This document shows, in pieces, positions 1-8,880 of a DNA stretch of 64,000 nt (its first letter is position 1; every line of letters starts with the position of its first letter). The notes below the pieces were generated by a model. It did not search any database, was not told the origin of the DNA, and worked only from the letters and a program-made list of their open reading frames with translations. The stretch is from assembly GCA_905234835.1 (NCBI GenBank), contig CAJOIZ010000001.1:124001-188000 (forward strand), given 5' to 3'. The stretch is from Paludibacteraceae bacterium (GTDB lineage Bacteria > Bacteroidota > Bacteroidia > Bacteroidales > Paludibacteraceae). A program made the position numbers and the translations under genes.

Positions 1-1985
1 TTGGAATAATCGGGACGAACAGCGTTATAGACAGCTTCATCACTTACAATAACATAAGCAAAACTGGACTTTTTGTTTTGTAAGAAATCTTCTGCCGTAC
101 TAAATTTATACCAATCATTTGGTGCATGTTCTCTTAATACATCAAGGCAAGCAGTGGCCTTTGGATCCAATCCATCTTCAATATATGCTACTCTCTTGTT
201 TTTATGAAGAGCAATAATATACCTCAAATGTCCTTCTTTCGTTATTTCAATTGCAACTAATGGTGCTTTTTTATTCAAAGAGATGTCGTCTCCTGCTCTG
301 AAATAATGTGTCTCATTGACATCACTTCTTAGCCAAGCTGCAGAAATCCTGATTTCTTTGATTCCTTTGTTGCTTGTTGTCATCTGCCCCGCTGAAACTA
401 TGTAATCCTCAATCAGTCCGGGGGCAAGAGTCTTTAATGCTAAATCAGCACTATATGCCAGATTATCCGTAATTGACAGCAAATATAATTCTTCAATATC
501 ATTAGAAGATGCATATAGCTCTCTGAAAGTGTCATCGCTAAGGCGTTCGTTCATACGAACAAGTGAACCATCTTTTACCTTCGCTCCGTCGATAACGTCA
601 AATAGGAAAGTTAAGTTTTCTACTTTGGAGGTGTCTCCGTGTTTTGCTGCGTTTCGTATTAAATTTTCAACTACAGAGAAAACAGCTTGGCGTCCTACCA
701 ATCCTCCGGGCAAACTAAAATTAATCGTTCTTAATTCTGTTAAGGCCGGATCGTCCGAAACAGAATTTTGGGGTTCAAATCCAAAGATATGTGGTTCTTC
801 TTCCTGAGTTCCTCCATAACGAATATATCCTAAAAGAATATCGCGAGAAGATTTTGTATCATTAATATTGCCTGTCGTGTTCATGTTTTCCCTTGAGAGT
901 CCTTCTGACTTGGCAATATAACTAAGTAGAACATTGAAAGGCATATTCTGATCTTTTTCATTGGTCATATTGTGCCTCAAGTGTCTCAAATCCGGATTCA
1001 ACTCGTCATAGATGGCATCCTTCATGTTGACGGGAGCGCCATAAGGGATATAGTCAGTTGCTATGGTGGCAATATAATCCTGTCGTTCCTGAAGATATCC
1101 GATAAAGCGTCCCAAACCAACTAAGAATGGCATTTCTATTTCATCTTTCTTTTGGGTATTAATGGAATCTTTATCATAAATATATAAATTACTCAGAACC
1201 CTATTTTCTTCTTTTAAGATTGCCGATACACTACCCAATTTCTGTTTCAGATATGCCATAACATGGCTACCGAGATTATGACTCATGTTGCGAGACATAA
1301 TAGCGGCTTTGGCGGATTTCTCTGCAGCCATTTTGCGGCGAAGGTCCATTTCGGCGAGATATCGGGACTTTAAAAGGAACAAGAAATAAACAATATCAAG
1401 ACGTTTGAATATTGTCTTATCTAATTCCGTTTCTTCGTTAAAGATAGCTAATGTGTTGGATAAGAAGCTCGTTCCGTTGGTTTCGGGATCATAATCCTCA
1501 CCGGTTATCCAAACATGGATTACTTCTCCTTTAGAGTATCTTAGCGCCTTTATATTTTCTCGCAAAAATGTGTTGGGTTTATTTAACCAAGTTTTAATAT
1601 TCTCTTCATCAACGGTTTTATCATTCCCATAGAGGTCTTTGCATGTTTTTACTTTCAGAGATTCAATTTTACCATCTTCATCCTGTACTTTGCATTCAAA
1701 TTTAATCTCACTTATTTCATTTTCTTTTAAGAATATGGGAATATACAATTTTACTTCTTCTGCGACCTTTTTGGTGTCAAAAGAATCTATTCCGAATATT
1801 GAAATAAAAGGAAGAATGTCAACGTCTCCTTTTAAACGAACATTGACGCCATAAATGCCTTTGACATTTTGAGGCTTTACCTCTACATAGTTGTCTATGT
1901 CAATTTCATCCTTTAGTCCTTGGATGTCATTTGTCCGGTCGCAGATTTTTTCGACAACTTTTTCTTTGGATAGATGTTGAGCCAT
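1..1985 (-). CDS. Soluble histidine-kinase-like ATPase (partial, runs off left edge)
   Basis: The frame is open from an ATG at 1985 to the left edge, giving at least 661 residues with the C terminus missing. No signal peptide or membrane segment is seen, so it is probably cytoplasmic. Residues about 230-245 contain NMSHNLGSHVMAYLK, which resembles the H box of a dimerisation/phosphotransfer domain. About 438-452 contain a GHKL N box (ENLIRNAAKHGD), followed by a weak G1 (ITDNL) and a G2-like stretch (TSNKGIKEIRI). The first 200 residues are not recognised. Near the edge, RVAYIEDG and FAYVIVSDE look like the first strands of a receiver domain, which would make it a hybrid kinase; this is inference. 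It starts 10 bp after the binding-protein gene and is the last visible gene of the HAAT transporter operon, so a sensing or control role tied to that transporter is plausible. Codon use is AT-rich. Confidence 0.75.
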   Translation of the reverse strand, partial: MAQHLSKEKVVEKICDRTNDIQGLKDEIDIDNYVEVKPQNVKGIYGVNVRLKGDVDILPFISIFGIDSFDTKKVAEEVKLYIPIFLKENEISEIKFECKVQDEDGKIESLKVKTCKDLYGNDKTVDEENIKTWLNKPNTFLRENIKALRYSKGEVIHVWITGEDYDPETNGTSFLSNTLAIFNEETELDKTIFKRLDIVYFLFLLKSRYLAEMDLRRKMAAEKSAKAAIMSRNMSHNLGSHVMAYLKQKLGSVSAILKEENRVLSNLYIYDKDSINTQKKDEIEMPFLVGLGRFIGYLQERQDYIATIATDYIPYGAPVNMKDAIYDELNPDLRHLRHNMTNEKDQNMPFNVLLSYIAKSEGLSRENMNTTGNINDTKSSRDILLGYIRYGGTQEEEPHIFGFEPQNSVSDDPALTELRTINFSLPGGLVGRQAVFSVVENLIRNAAKHGDTSKVENLTFLFDVIDGAKVKDGSLVRMNERLSDDTFRELYASSNDIEELYLLSITDNLAYSADLALKTLAPGLIEDYIVSAGQMTTSNKGIKEIRISAAWLRSDVNETHYFRAGDDISLNKKAPLVAIEITKEGHLRYIIALHKNKRVAYIEDGLDPKATACLDVLREHAPNDWYKFSTAEDFLQNKKSSFAYVIVSDEAVYNAVRPDYS

Positions 1986-1995
1986 ACGAGTATGA

Positions 1996-3066
1996 TTATT
2001 GAAGTTTATGAACAGACATTTTCATTTCGCCGTTGCCGCGCGCATCAAAAGTGATGTCACAAGCGGATGTTTCTATCGTGTTGTTACGCAGATATTCACG
2101 CTGAGCAGCAAGATCGTTTGCATCTTGAACGCTATTTCGTGCCGCATCTACCAGATAGGGAAGCATGTACGAACAGGATACATACGAGTTGGGAGCATTA
2201 TGATACTTGTCTTGATATGCAACTGCGAAATCGTCTTTGATATCTACATCAGCATAATAGATAGTGATCTTGTCGTTCTTGTTATTGGCGGAGAAACTAA
2301 CTGTTGATAAATTAACATCTCCAAACATAGTAATGTTGTCGAACTTTTTAACATAACTCAACTGATTGGCGAAGGAAGCAGGAGAAATGCCAAATCCGTT
2401 AATAAAAACTCCATCACATACTTTTTCTGACATTTTATTTACCGTATTCTTGAAATCAAAAGTTCCAATATCATACCTATCTTGGAATGTGATAGAAGCA
2501 CCTTCCGTATCGGCGATATTATCACAAAAGACTTGCGTTGCTTGTAAGCAAGGAACCGTGTTGAGCGTAATAGTTGCAAAATTTTTTAACCCGCACGAAT
2601 CTGCCATATAAGAAGCGGCGATGTCTCCCAAAGCCTTCGCACTGGGGTAAGCGCGGAAGGCACAATCCGTAACATCCAAGACCGTTTCATTGTAATCCAT
2701 TACGGTAAAGTAAATTATATCCTTCCCTTTAGTCATTGGCGCTATTGCCATTGCAAATTGCCCCCCAAATCCGATGATATACTTCACTCCTTGCATCTCC
2801 AATCGTTTATAACATGATATGGCCGTAGCCGGATCAGATTGGCAATCCTCGAAAATGATCTCATACCGCGTACCTTCTGTACGGGTATTAAGTTCTTCAA
2901 CGGCCATATTAAAACCGCTAATCCAATAGTCTGCCACTGCAGCACCGGCTCCGGTCATCGGACTTACCAGACCGATTTTAACTACGTCGTTCTTGTTCTG
3001 ACCGCAGCTTGCTACCATAATCACTATTGCTGCCAAGGCAAGCAATTTTGAAACAAATTTCTTCAT
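1996..3066 (-). CDS. HAAT-type ABC transporter substrate-binding lipoprotein (LivK-like)
   Basis: 356 residues. The N terminus is a lipoprotein signal: basic MKK, a hydrophobic stretch, and lipobox MVASC with the lipidated Cys at 21. The mature part begins VVKIGLVSPMTGAGAAV, the usual opening of type I periplasmic binding proteins of the branched-chain amino acid/amide/urea (HAAT) family. It lies with two permeases and two ATPases of the same family, so it should capture the ligand at the outer face of the inner membrane. The ligand cannot be told from sequence; Leu/Ile/Val, amides, urea and other small compounds are all handled by this family. It is the sixth of seven genes, 5 bp after the methyltransferase gene and 10 bp before the kinase-like gene. 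Placing the binding protein last but one is unusual, since it often comes first. Confidence 0.85.
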   Translation of the reverse strand: MKKFVSKLLALAAIVIMVASCGQNKNDVVKIGLVSPMTGAGAAVADYWISGFNMAVEELNTRTEGTRYEIIFEDCQSDPATAISCYKRLEMQGVKYIIGFGGQFAMAIAPMTKGKDIIYFTVMDYNETVLDVTDCAFRAYPSAKALGDIAASYMADSCGLKNFATITLNTVPCLQATQVFCDNIADTEGASITFQDRYDIGTFDFKNTVNKMSEKVCDGVFINGFGISPASFANQLSYVKKFDNITMFGDVNLSTVSFSANNKNDKITIYYADVDIKDDFAVAYQDKYHNAPNSYVSCSYMLPYLVDAARNSVQDANDLAAQREYLRNNTIETSACDITFDARGNGEMKMSVHKLQ

Positions 3067-3071
3067 AATCT

Positions 3072-3707
3072 CTATTGTTTTTTTAGTATGTAATATCGAA
3101 TTTTTCGAGGGATGGAAAATGCATCAATCTGCAAGTCCTCCAGTGTGTTAACTTTCATCTCATATTCGTCCATTTGTTCAATCAACACACGCATGTCGTT
3201 GATAGGCCATGTTTTTTGACCCGTAAAACGAGCGGTGTTCTTATCTGCTGCAATCACTTCATCTGTTTGATCCCATCCTCCAATGATCAATAGCCCCCCT
3301 TGCTTCAACAAAAAAGCAAAATCCAGAAGGAACGTTTCCCACAGATCCGGTTCAATATGATGAAAAAACGATGTGGCAACTATGATATCGTATTGTTTTT
3401 GATTCTGTTGTAACTCTTTCGGAGTCTCCACGCAATAGATACCAATATCTTCTTTCGCATACTTTTTCCTCAGCCAAGCAATCAGTTCATCGGATATATC
3501 CGCCAAGTCCACATGAGCCCCTTTTTGGTAAAAATGAAAAGCCAATTCTCCATTACCGCATCCATAATCCAACAGATCTAAGCCATTCACATCAGATATG
3601 TATTTTTCTATGTTTGTAACATGCGCCCTGACACAACTATAGCTCATCCATGGAGCGTCATGGAAGTGTTTTCGATATACCATATCCCAAAACTCTCTGG
3701 TGTACAT
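3072..3707 (-). CDS. Class I SAM-dependent methyltransferase
   Basis: 211 residues, cytoplasmic. SAM-binding motif I is clear at about residue 45 (LLDYGCGNGELA), followed by an acidic residue after strand 2 (VDLADIS) and a motif IV-like YDIIVATSFFHHIEP, as in Methyltransf_11/25-type small-molecule methyltransferases. The substrate is not predictable; the FHHIEP stretch suggests a small-molecule or metabolite methylase rather than an rRNA or DNA enzyme. It sits 9 bp after livF and 5 bp before livK, so it is transcribed inside the transporter operon. That suggests it modifies the imported compound or a signalling partner, which is inference. No truncation is seen. Confidence 0.85.
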   Translation of the reverse strand: MYTREFWDMVYRKHFHDAPWMSYSCVRAHVTNIEKYISDVNGLDLLDYGCGNGELAFHFYQKGAHVDLADISDELIAWLRKKYAKEDIGIYCVETPKELQQNQKQYDIIVATSFFHHIEPDLWETFLLDFAFLLKQGGLLIIGGWDQTDEVIAADKNTARFTGQKTWPINDMRVLIEQMDEYEMKVNTLEDLQIDAFSIPRKIRYYILKKQ

Positions 3708-3716
3708 ATCGCTTTC

Positions 3717-4436
3717 TTATTGGCCTATGACGTTAAACATGGTAGCTTCAATCTCTTTTAGCTCTCCTCGTTCAAAAGTTCTCCATATCGTCCCTTGTTG
3801 AATCAAAACACAACTATCGCAAAAATCCACCGCTCTTGATATATTTTGTTCTATCAGGATAATTGTCAGGGACATTTCCTCTCTTACTTTTTGAAGAAGA
3901 TCATACATGCCGGCTACTGATTTCGGAGAGAGACCGGCACTCGGCTCATCTAATACAACGATTTTCGGTAACGTAGCCAATGTCATCGCCAAAGCCAATT
4001 GATGGCGTTGACCTCCGCTGAGGCGATCTGCCATTGTGCCCTTAAGTTGTTCTTTTGTGGCATTTAAAATAGGAATGAGCGGACGTAAACGCTCCATCTG
4101 CTCTTCAAAAGTTTGCGCAGTGACAAGACGCATGTTATCCCATATCGAAAGACTTTGGAATACTTGTCCTCCTTGAAACATCATCCGAATACTGGCGCGA
4201 GAGATTGCTTCGGCTGACAAATTGGTAATATCGTTCCCTTCGTAAATCAACGTTCCGCTTCTATATGGTAGCATATTTACCAAAGCCTTCCCTAACGAAG
4301 ATTTTCCGGATCCGTTAAGGCCCAAAATACCCACGGAAGCACCTTGCTTCACCTCCATCGATATCCCATGTAAGATATCTACATTGGGAACATAGCCTCC
4401 GGTAATAGTGTCTATTTTTAGAATCGCGTCACTCAT
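3717..4436 (-). CDS. livF: ABC transporter ATP-binding protein, LivF-like
   Basis: 239 residues, the usual size for LivF. Walker A is GLNGSGKSS near residue 40, the Q-loop lies in MMFQGGQ, the signature is LSGGQRHQ near 142, Walker B is IVVLDEPSAGLSP, and the H-loop region is LIEQN. It hydrolyses ATP at the cytoplasmic face to drive the LivHM permease together with LivG. Its ATG overlaps the stop of livG (ATGA at 4433-4436), indicating translational coupling. The methyltransferase follows after 9 bp. Confidence 0.92.
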   Translation of the reverse strand: MSDAILKIDTITGGYVPNVDILHGISMEVKQGASVGILGLNGSGKSSLGKALVNMLPYRSGTLIYEGNDITNLSAEAISRASIRMMFQGGQVFQSLSIWDNMRLVTAQTFEEQMERLRPLIPILNATKEQLKGTMADRLSGGQRHQLALAMTLATLPKIVVLDEPSAGLSPKSVAGMYDLLQKVREEMSLTIILIEQNISRAVDFCDSCVLIQQGTIWRTFERGELKEIEATMFNVIGQ

Positions 4437-5218
4437 AGTCCAAGATAACTGCTCCTTACAGCTGGATTGTCAATCACGGCATTCGTTTCTCCATATACGG
4501 CTATCTTTCCATCGTCTAAAAATGCGCACTTGGAAGCCACTTCTCTAACAAAATGCATATTATGCTCTATCATCAAAATAGTGAGATGCTTATCTTTCGT
4601 CATCTCGGAAATGATGCGAGCAATGGTTTGGTTATATACGGGATTTACTCCGGCGGTCGGTTCATCAAGTAACAGCAATTCATTCTCGCCCATCAATAAG
4701 CGGGCAATAGCAATCATTCGTTGCTCGCCGTACGACAACTCACTTGCCGGATGATGAAGCATGTCGACATATTTGCAGCCTTTACCAAAGAGCGTCTCCA
4801 GAATACTTACGGCTAACTCAGTCTTCTCCGATTCCTTTGCTTTCAGAAAACCGGGATACACAAGGTATGAGAAGGGGAATTCTCCTGTTCGATCCGAAGA
4901 CGCCATCAGCATATTCTCCAAGATGGTCAGACTTCCCATTAACTGTTTCCCCTGAAATAGCCTCCCGATACCGCATCTGGATATTTGGAAAGGTGCTAAC
5001 TTTGAGAGATCTGAATTTTTGAAAAGCACCTGTCCGCTATAATCTCTTTGGAAACCGGATATGATATTAAAGAGGGTCGTTTTACCGACACCATTACCAC
5101 CTATTAGAGCAGTAATCTCTCCTTCCTGCACCCCAAGATTCACTCCGGAGAGAAGGTTAAAACGCTCTTCCCTTGCATTGGTAAAACTGAGTTGTATGTC
5201 CTTTAATTCTAAAATCAT
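4433..5218 (-). CDS. livG: ABC transporter ATP-binding protein, LivG-like
   Basis: 261 residues. Walker A is GGNGVGKTT, the signature is LSYGEQR, Walker B is LLLLDEPTAGVNP and the switch His lies in MIEHNM. The C-terminal extension (GETNAVIDNPAVRSSYLGL) is typical of LivG-type subunits. It pairs with LivF in the nucleotide-binding dimer of the HAAT importer. The start is one base after the livM stop, and its own stop overlaps the livF start. Confidence 0.92.
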   Translation of the reverse strand: MILELKDIQLSFTNAREERFNLLSGVNLGVQEGEITALIGGNGVGKTTLFNIISGFQRDYSGQVLFKNSDLSKLAPFQISRCGIGRLFQGKQLMGSLTILENMLMASSDRTGEFPFSYLVYPGFLKAKESEKTELAVSILETLFGKGCKYVDMLHHPASELSYGEQRMIAIARLLMGENELLLLDEPTAGVNPVYNQTIARIISEMTKDKHLTILMIEHNMHFVREVASKCAFLDDGKIAVYGETNAVIDNPAVRSSYLGL

Positions 5219-5219
5219 C

Positions 5220-6089
5220 TCACTTTATGATTACTTTGCCTCCCAGACCTTGTGGGCGGAAATACATCACCAATACTAATGCCAAGCCATAAATAATCTG
5301 CCTTAAGGGCGCAGCTATCGCTTCTGGCATTCCGATAAATCGTAATATCTCAGGCAATATAACAACAAATAAAGCACCTAAAATAGGCCCCACTATATTA
5401 CCTGTTCCGCCAATGAATAATGCGCTGACGATGAATAGACTTTCCAATAGCGTAAAACTAGTAGGGTCTATGTAACTGGCGTAGGAGGCATATAGCATAC
5501 CGGCTAATCCTGCGAACGCCGCGGAAATGAAGAATGCGGATCCTTTCAGGAAACTGACATTTCGTCCTAAGGCTTGCAACGATTGTTCGTCAGATCTCAA
5601 TGAACGGAGAGCTCGTCCGTACGGAGATAGCTTCAAGCCGGCAAAGAGAGCCACCATGAGTGTAACGGCGATAAGGGATACGGCAAAATAGGCATATACA
5701 CCTTGCAGTTCCCAAATACCCAATAGTTTTAATGCCGGAATACCCGAAATGCCAAATGGTCCGTTGGTGACGTCAATCCAGTTGTACAAGATCGTATAAA
5801 CGACCATTTGGAAACCAAGAGTTGCTAAAATAAAATAATCTCCTTTGAGTTTGACGGAAGCCAAGGTAATGATAATACTGCATAAACCGGACAAACCCAT
5901 GACGCATAGTGCAATAATGATAATCGGTAATTCAAACTGCATCAGGAATAAAGTACCGATATAGGCACCTATGCCATAAAAGGCGGCTTGACAAAGCGTT
6001 AACAAATTAGCCATGACAGTAACATTGGTACTCAATACCAACATGATGTAGATATTGAGAATGAATGCAATATGTAGAATATACTCCAT
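5220..6089 (-). CDS. livM: HAAT ABC transporter permease, LivM-like
   Basis: 289 residues with about eight hydrophobic segments. The N-terminal stretch with LTLCQAAFYGIGAYIG and the later FLKGSAFFISAAFAGLAG match the conserved core of LivM-type permeases, and the C terminus ends with the family's RPQGLGG. It forms the inner-membrane channel with LivH. Its ATG overlaps the TAA of livH by one base (TAATG at 6089). Confidence 0.9.
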   Translation of the reverse strand: MEYILHIAFILNIYIMLVLSTNVTVMANLLTLCQAAFYGIGAYIGTLFLMQFELPIIIIALCVMGLSGLCSIIITLASVKLKGDYFILATLGFQMVVYTILYNWIDVTNGPFGISGIPALKLLGIWELQGVYAYFAVSLIAVTLMVALFAGLKLSPYGRALRSLRSDEQSLQALGRNVSFLKGSAFFISAAFAGLAGMLYASYASYIDPTSFTLLESLFIVSALFIGGTGNIVGPILGALFVVILPEILRFIGMPEAIAAPLRQIIYGLALVLVMYFRPQGLGGKVIIK

Positions 6090-6952
6090 TATACTGTCCG
6101 TTGTTTATATCCTGCAAGTCCTTGAGGACGAATGAATAAAAATACCAGAAGGAGAATAAATGTGATAGCATTCTGCCAACTGGTGGAGAAATGAATCAAT
6201 ACAAGGCTTTGTATCAAACCAAGTGCCAATCCTCCTAAAACACATGCTTCTATTTTTCCCGTACCGCCTATAATCATTGCCACAATAGCAGTTATCAATA
6301 CATTTATACCCATATTAACATCCATACCTACCTCTACAACATTCAAGCAAGATGCTACGGCAATAAAAAAGCCTCCGAGTAAAAATGCAAACGCGCGGAT
6401 TCTTCGACTATTATATCCCAAACCGGAAAATAACAATTCATCCTCACTGATAGCTTTGATCTTAAGACCTGTTTGAGAATGTAAAAAGAATACGATGAAT
6501 CCTATGATTAAAACCAAACTGCATCCTAATTGAATAAGTTGAGGCTGGGACAATGAGAATAAACCGACATCATAAACGGCTTTAAACGTAGAGGATACCG
6601 ATTTGGGTTCGTTGCCAAAAAACAAGGCTAAAAGATTGACAATGATAGTCATCACTCCAATAGAAGACACCAATGCGATGTTGTTCGAATCCTTTTTGCG
6701 TTTGAGAGGTCGATAAACAAGCAAATCTATGGAGTAATTTAAGCCCATTGATAATAAAAGCGATAACCCTCCCGCAATCCACAAGGGCATATACCCCGAC
6801 AGCCACCAGAACATGTATGCTGCAAAGACATAGATGCCGGCAGCGGCAATATGAAACACCTTGGTCGTGTTATATACCAACGCAAAACCTATCGCCAAAA
6901 GCGAATAAAGCAGACCGGTAATGAGACCATTTATGAAGAACTGCAATAGCAT
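6089..6952 (-). CDS. livH: HAAT ABC transporter permease, LivH-like
   Basis: 287 residues, about eight membrane segments. The opening (FFINGLITGLLYSLLAIGF) and the C-terminal AIVAMIIGGTGKIEACVLGG and RPQGLAG are typical of LivH-type permeases. It is the first gene of the seven-gene operon and has a promoter -7 element 38 bp upstream. Complete HAAT importers are not common in Bacteroidales as far as I know, and the gene is AT-rich compared with the rest of the window, so the operon may have been acquired by transfer. Confidence 0.9.
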   Translation of the reverse strand: MLLQFFINGLITGLLYSLLAIGFALVYNTTKVFHIAAAGIYVFAAYMFWWLSGYMPLWIAGGLSLLLSMGLNYSIDLLVYRPLKRKKDSNNIALVSSIGVMTIIVNLLALFFGNEPKSVSSTFKAVYDVGLFSLSQPQLIQLGCSLVLIIGFIVFFLHSQTGLKIKAISEDELLFSGLGYNSRRIRAFAFLLGGFFIAVASCLNVVEVGMDVNMGINVLITAIVAMIIGGTGKIEACVLGGLALGLIQSLVLIHFSTSWQNAITFILLLVFLFIRPQGLAGYKQRTV

Positions 6953-6989
6953 AATAGGAATCTGTAAAGTGTAAAAATTATTAAGCGCA

Positions 6990-6997
6990 CAAAGTTA
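6990..6997 (-). promoter_or_regulatory. Promoter -7 element for the liv operon
   Basis: On the minus strand this reads TAACTTTG, matching the Bacteroidota -7 consensus TAnnTTTG. No clear TTTG -33 box lies 19-20 bp upstream; the sequence there is A/T-rich. The start codon of livH is 38 bp downstream. The 83-bp gap between the metallophosphoesterase gene and livH therefore separates two transcription units. Confidence 0.5.
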
Positions 6998-7035
6998 CTA
7001 CTTTTTTGCTATATATACATTTTTTGTAAAAAAAA

Positions 7036-7722
7036 TCACTCAATTATCCATGATTTTGGAGTATGGAGGAGGCAATCGACGCAGAAGATGCGGTCGGAGA
7101 CAAGGGTGATGTCTTCTTTGGGTGTGTGACCGATGATCTGCGTGACGGGTGTGTCCGCAAAGAGGTTGTGTTCGGGGAGAATCCATGAGCGTATACAGAG
7201 CGGCGAATGAGTCGGAGAAACCCCATATACGTCAGGGTCGACGGTGACATTGCTACTGAAAGCAAACGCTGTCTTGTCCCGCAGCCACAAATCATTGATC
7301 TGCTGCGCGACCAAACGCGGACTTTCGCCATGATACACACCGATATATTTCTCGTACCACTCTTTAGTCACACCGGCATGGGACACCAATGTCTTGTCTT
7401 CTATGGCATATGCCACGCCATAGAAAAACGACTCCGTTTCAGTGAACAACCGCAGGTATGTCTCCCTGTATTCGGGATGACTGAACCGGCTCCTATAGTC
7501 CCTGTCCAGGATATAATACAGGTCATGATTTCCATAGAGCATAATCGTTTCCGGATGCGTCTTGCAAAAGGCGATAATGTCCTTGAAATTGTCTATGGTC
7601 TCCTCTTTGGATTTCCCGTCTTTTGAGTCAAAATAATCCCCCACGAAGATGTTCGTTGCATCCTCGCGCACCAGTTGTTTCCAACAATTCAAACCATGTA
7701 TGTCACCTATAACATTATACAT
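7036..7722 (-). CDS. Metallophosphoesterase, PP2A-like calcineurin fold
   Basis: 228 residues from the ATG at 7720-7722; a TTG one codon earlier is less likely. The dinuclear-metal motifs are present in order: GDIHG near residue 6, FVGDYFDSKDG (GD-x-D variant) near 28, YGNHDLYY (GNHD) near 63, then LVSHAGV and IGHTP in the C-terminal half. These are the signatures of bacterial PP2A/ApaH-like phosphatases, which act on phosphoproteins or on dinucleotide phosphates. The ATG overlaps the stop of the receiver-like gene (TGATG), so the two are coupled. As the last gene of a set that also holds a tyrosine phosphatase and a receiver-like domain, a role in removing phosphate from a protein partner is plausible, but the substrate is unknown. 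Confidence 0.85.
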   Translation of the reverse strand: MYNVIGDIHGLNCWKQLVREDATNIFVGDYFDSKDGKSKEETIDNFKDIIAFCKTHPETIMLYGNHDLYYILDRDYRSRFSHPEYRETYLRLFTETESFFYGVAYAIEDKTLVSHAGVTKEWYEKYIGVYHGESPRLVAQQINDLWLRDKTAFAFSSNVTVDPDVYGVSPTHSPLCIRSWILPEHNLFADTPVTQIIGHTPKEDITLVSDRIFCVDCLLHTPKSWIIE

Positions 7723-8873
7723 CAATGCACTATCTCATATCTTGCGAAAAAGGGGTATTGTTTCTTGGCGGTGAAGTTGCGGTTGGGGTGGACGGATTTG
7801 AGGCGGACGAGGGTTTGTCCGGAAAGTGGGTAGCGTTCGTGTTCACGGACGGCACACCTACCATAATGCCAAACGCCGTTATCACACTGAAGGAAGCATT
7901 CACGGTTCTCATAGAACTCAACCGGGTTATTGAGAATCATATCAATACGCTTCCTCAACGCCTCTATCTCCCCCTCTTTCGTCGGCAAGTGACGCAACCA
8001 ATAGAAAACCGTCAGGAGTTGGTAGATACACGTACGTGTCAGATACGGCGCATCGCCCGCAAGTACATCCGCATCCACGGACAAGGTACCTTCATCCGAG
8101 TCTTCGTATTTGCTGTGACTGCCGTTATTGACGGTGTCGGAGAGCGAGTCAAAATTTGTCAGTATATAAGAAGGCACTATGTCCGGTGCCAACTCGTGTA
8201 TCTCGTCCAAACGCTTTTGTGCGGCACGGACATTTTCTATATCATCAGGGAACAGACCATGTTTACCACCATATACCACAGCATAAGCCAGCAGTTTGCG
8301 GATGGCATTAAAAACTGTGGTGTCCGTCATGCTCTTCGGATTCTCCAACTTGCGGATAATGTCATACAAGCGTACCATGACGGACGAGTCTTCGCACAAA
8401 TCGAAAATACCCGCATACTTCTCACGCATTGCCACATTGTCCGAATGTTTGGTCAGTTCACGGATGTCACTGATGAGCGCCTGCTGGTCGCTATCCTTCA
8501 GATAGTACTGTCTGCGCGTCCACTCACGCATAGGAATGGCACTCAATAACGATTCATCGTAACCACTACCAGTGGTGAAGACGAACCACGGAATATGCTT
8601 GTCCTCCCCCTCGCAACGGTTCATCACACGATAGGCATAATCACGGAACGAGTCCGTTGATTCCTGCTCGTCCGAATGACGAATCTTGCAATTCACATCC
8701 AATATGACGGCATCGCATACTGCCCTATTCCCAGGGTTGGAGAGCCACTGAACGCCATCCGTGTAATTGTCGGCATAGAAAACCTGCATACCGGCATTAG
8801 ATAAACGCTCCGAGAAATCAACCCGAGGAGCTTCGTCTATCCAAAAGACCACTATATTTCGTGATTGTGACAT
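7722..8873 (-). CDS. Receiver-like domain protein with unrecognised C-terminal region
   Basis: 383 residues if started at the ATG at 8871-8873 (MSQSRN); ATGs at 8879 and 8891 are alternatives. The open frame continues further upstream inside the phosphatase gene, but the receiver fold begins at MSQSRN. Residues 1-130 follow the receiver pattern: acidic pair D13/E14 in FWIDEAP, candidate phospho-acceptor D59 in AVILDV, T100/T101 in VFTTGSG, and K126 in YYLKDSD. All four key positions are filled, so it may be phosphorylated. Residues 130-383 are mostly helical and not recognised; no DNA-binding helix-turn-helix is evident. It starts 7 bp after the phosphatase stop and overlaps the metallophosphoesterase. 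The kinase-like protein at 1-1985 is a possible partner; that is inference. Confidence 0.7.
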   Translation of the reverse strand: MSQSRNIVVFWIDEAPRVDFSERLSNAGMQVFYADNYTDGVQWLSNPGNRAVCDAVILDVNCKIRHSDEQESTDSFRDYAYRVMNRCEGEDKHIPWFVFTTGSGYDESLLSAIPMREWTRRQYYLKDSDQQALISDIRELTKHSDNVAMREKYAGIFDLCEDSSVMVRLYDIIRKLENPKSMTDTTVFNAIRKLLAYAVVYGGKHGLFPDDIENVRAAQKRLDEIHELAPDIVPSYILTNFDSLSDTVNNGSHSKYEDSDEGTLSVDADVLAGDAPYLTRTCIYQLLTVFYWLRHLPTKEGEIEALRKRIDMILNNPVEFYENRECFLQCDNGVWHYGRCAVREHERYPLSGQTLVRLKSVHPNRNFTAKKQYPFFARYEIVH

Positions 8874-8880
8874 AGGCATT

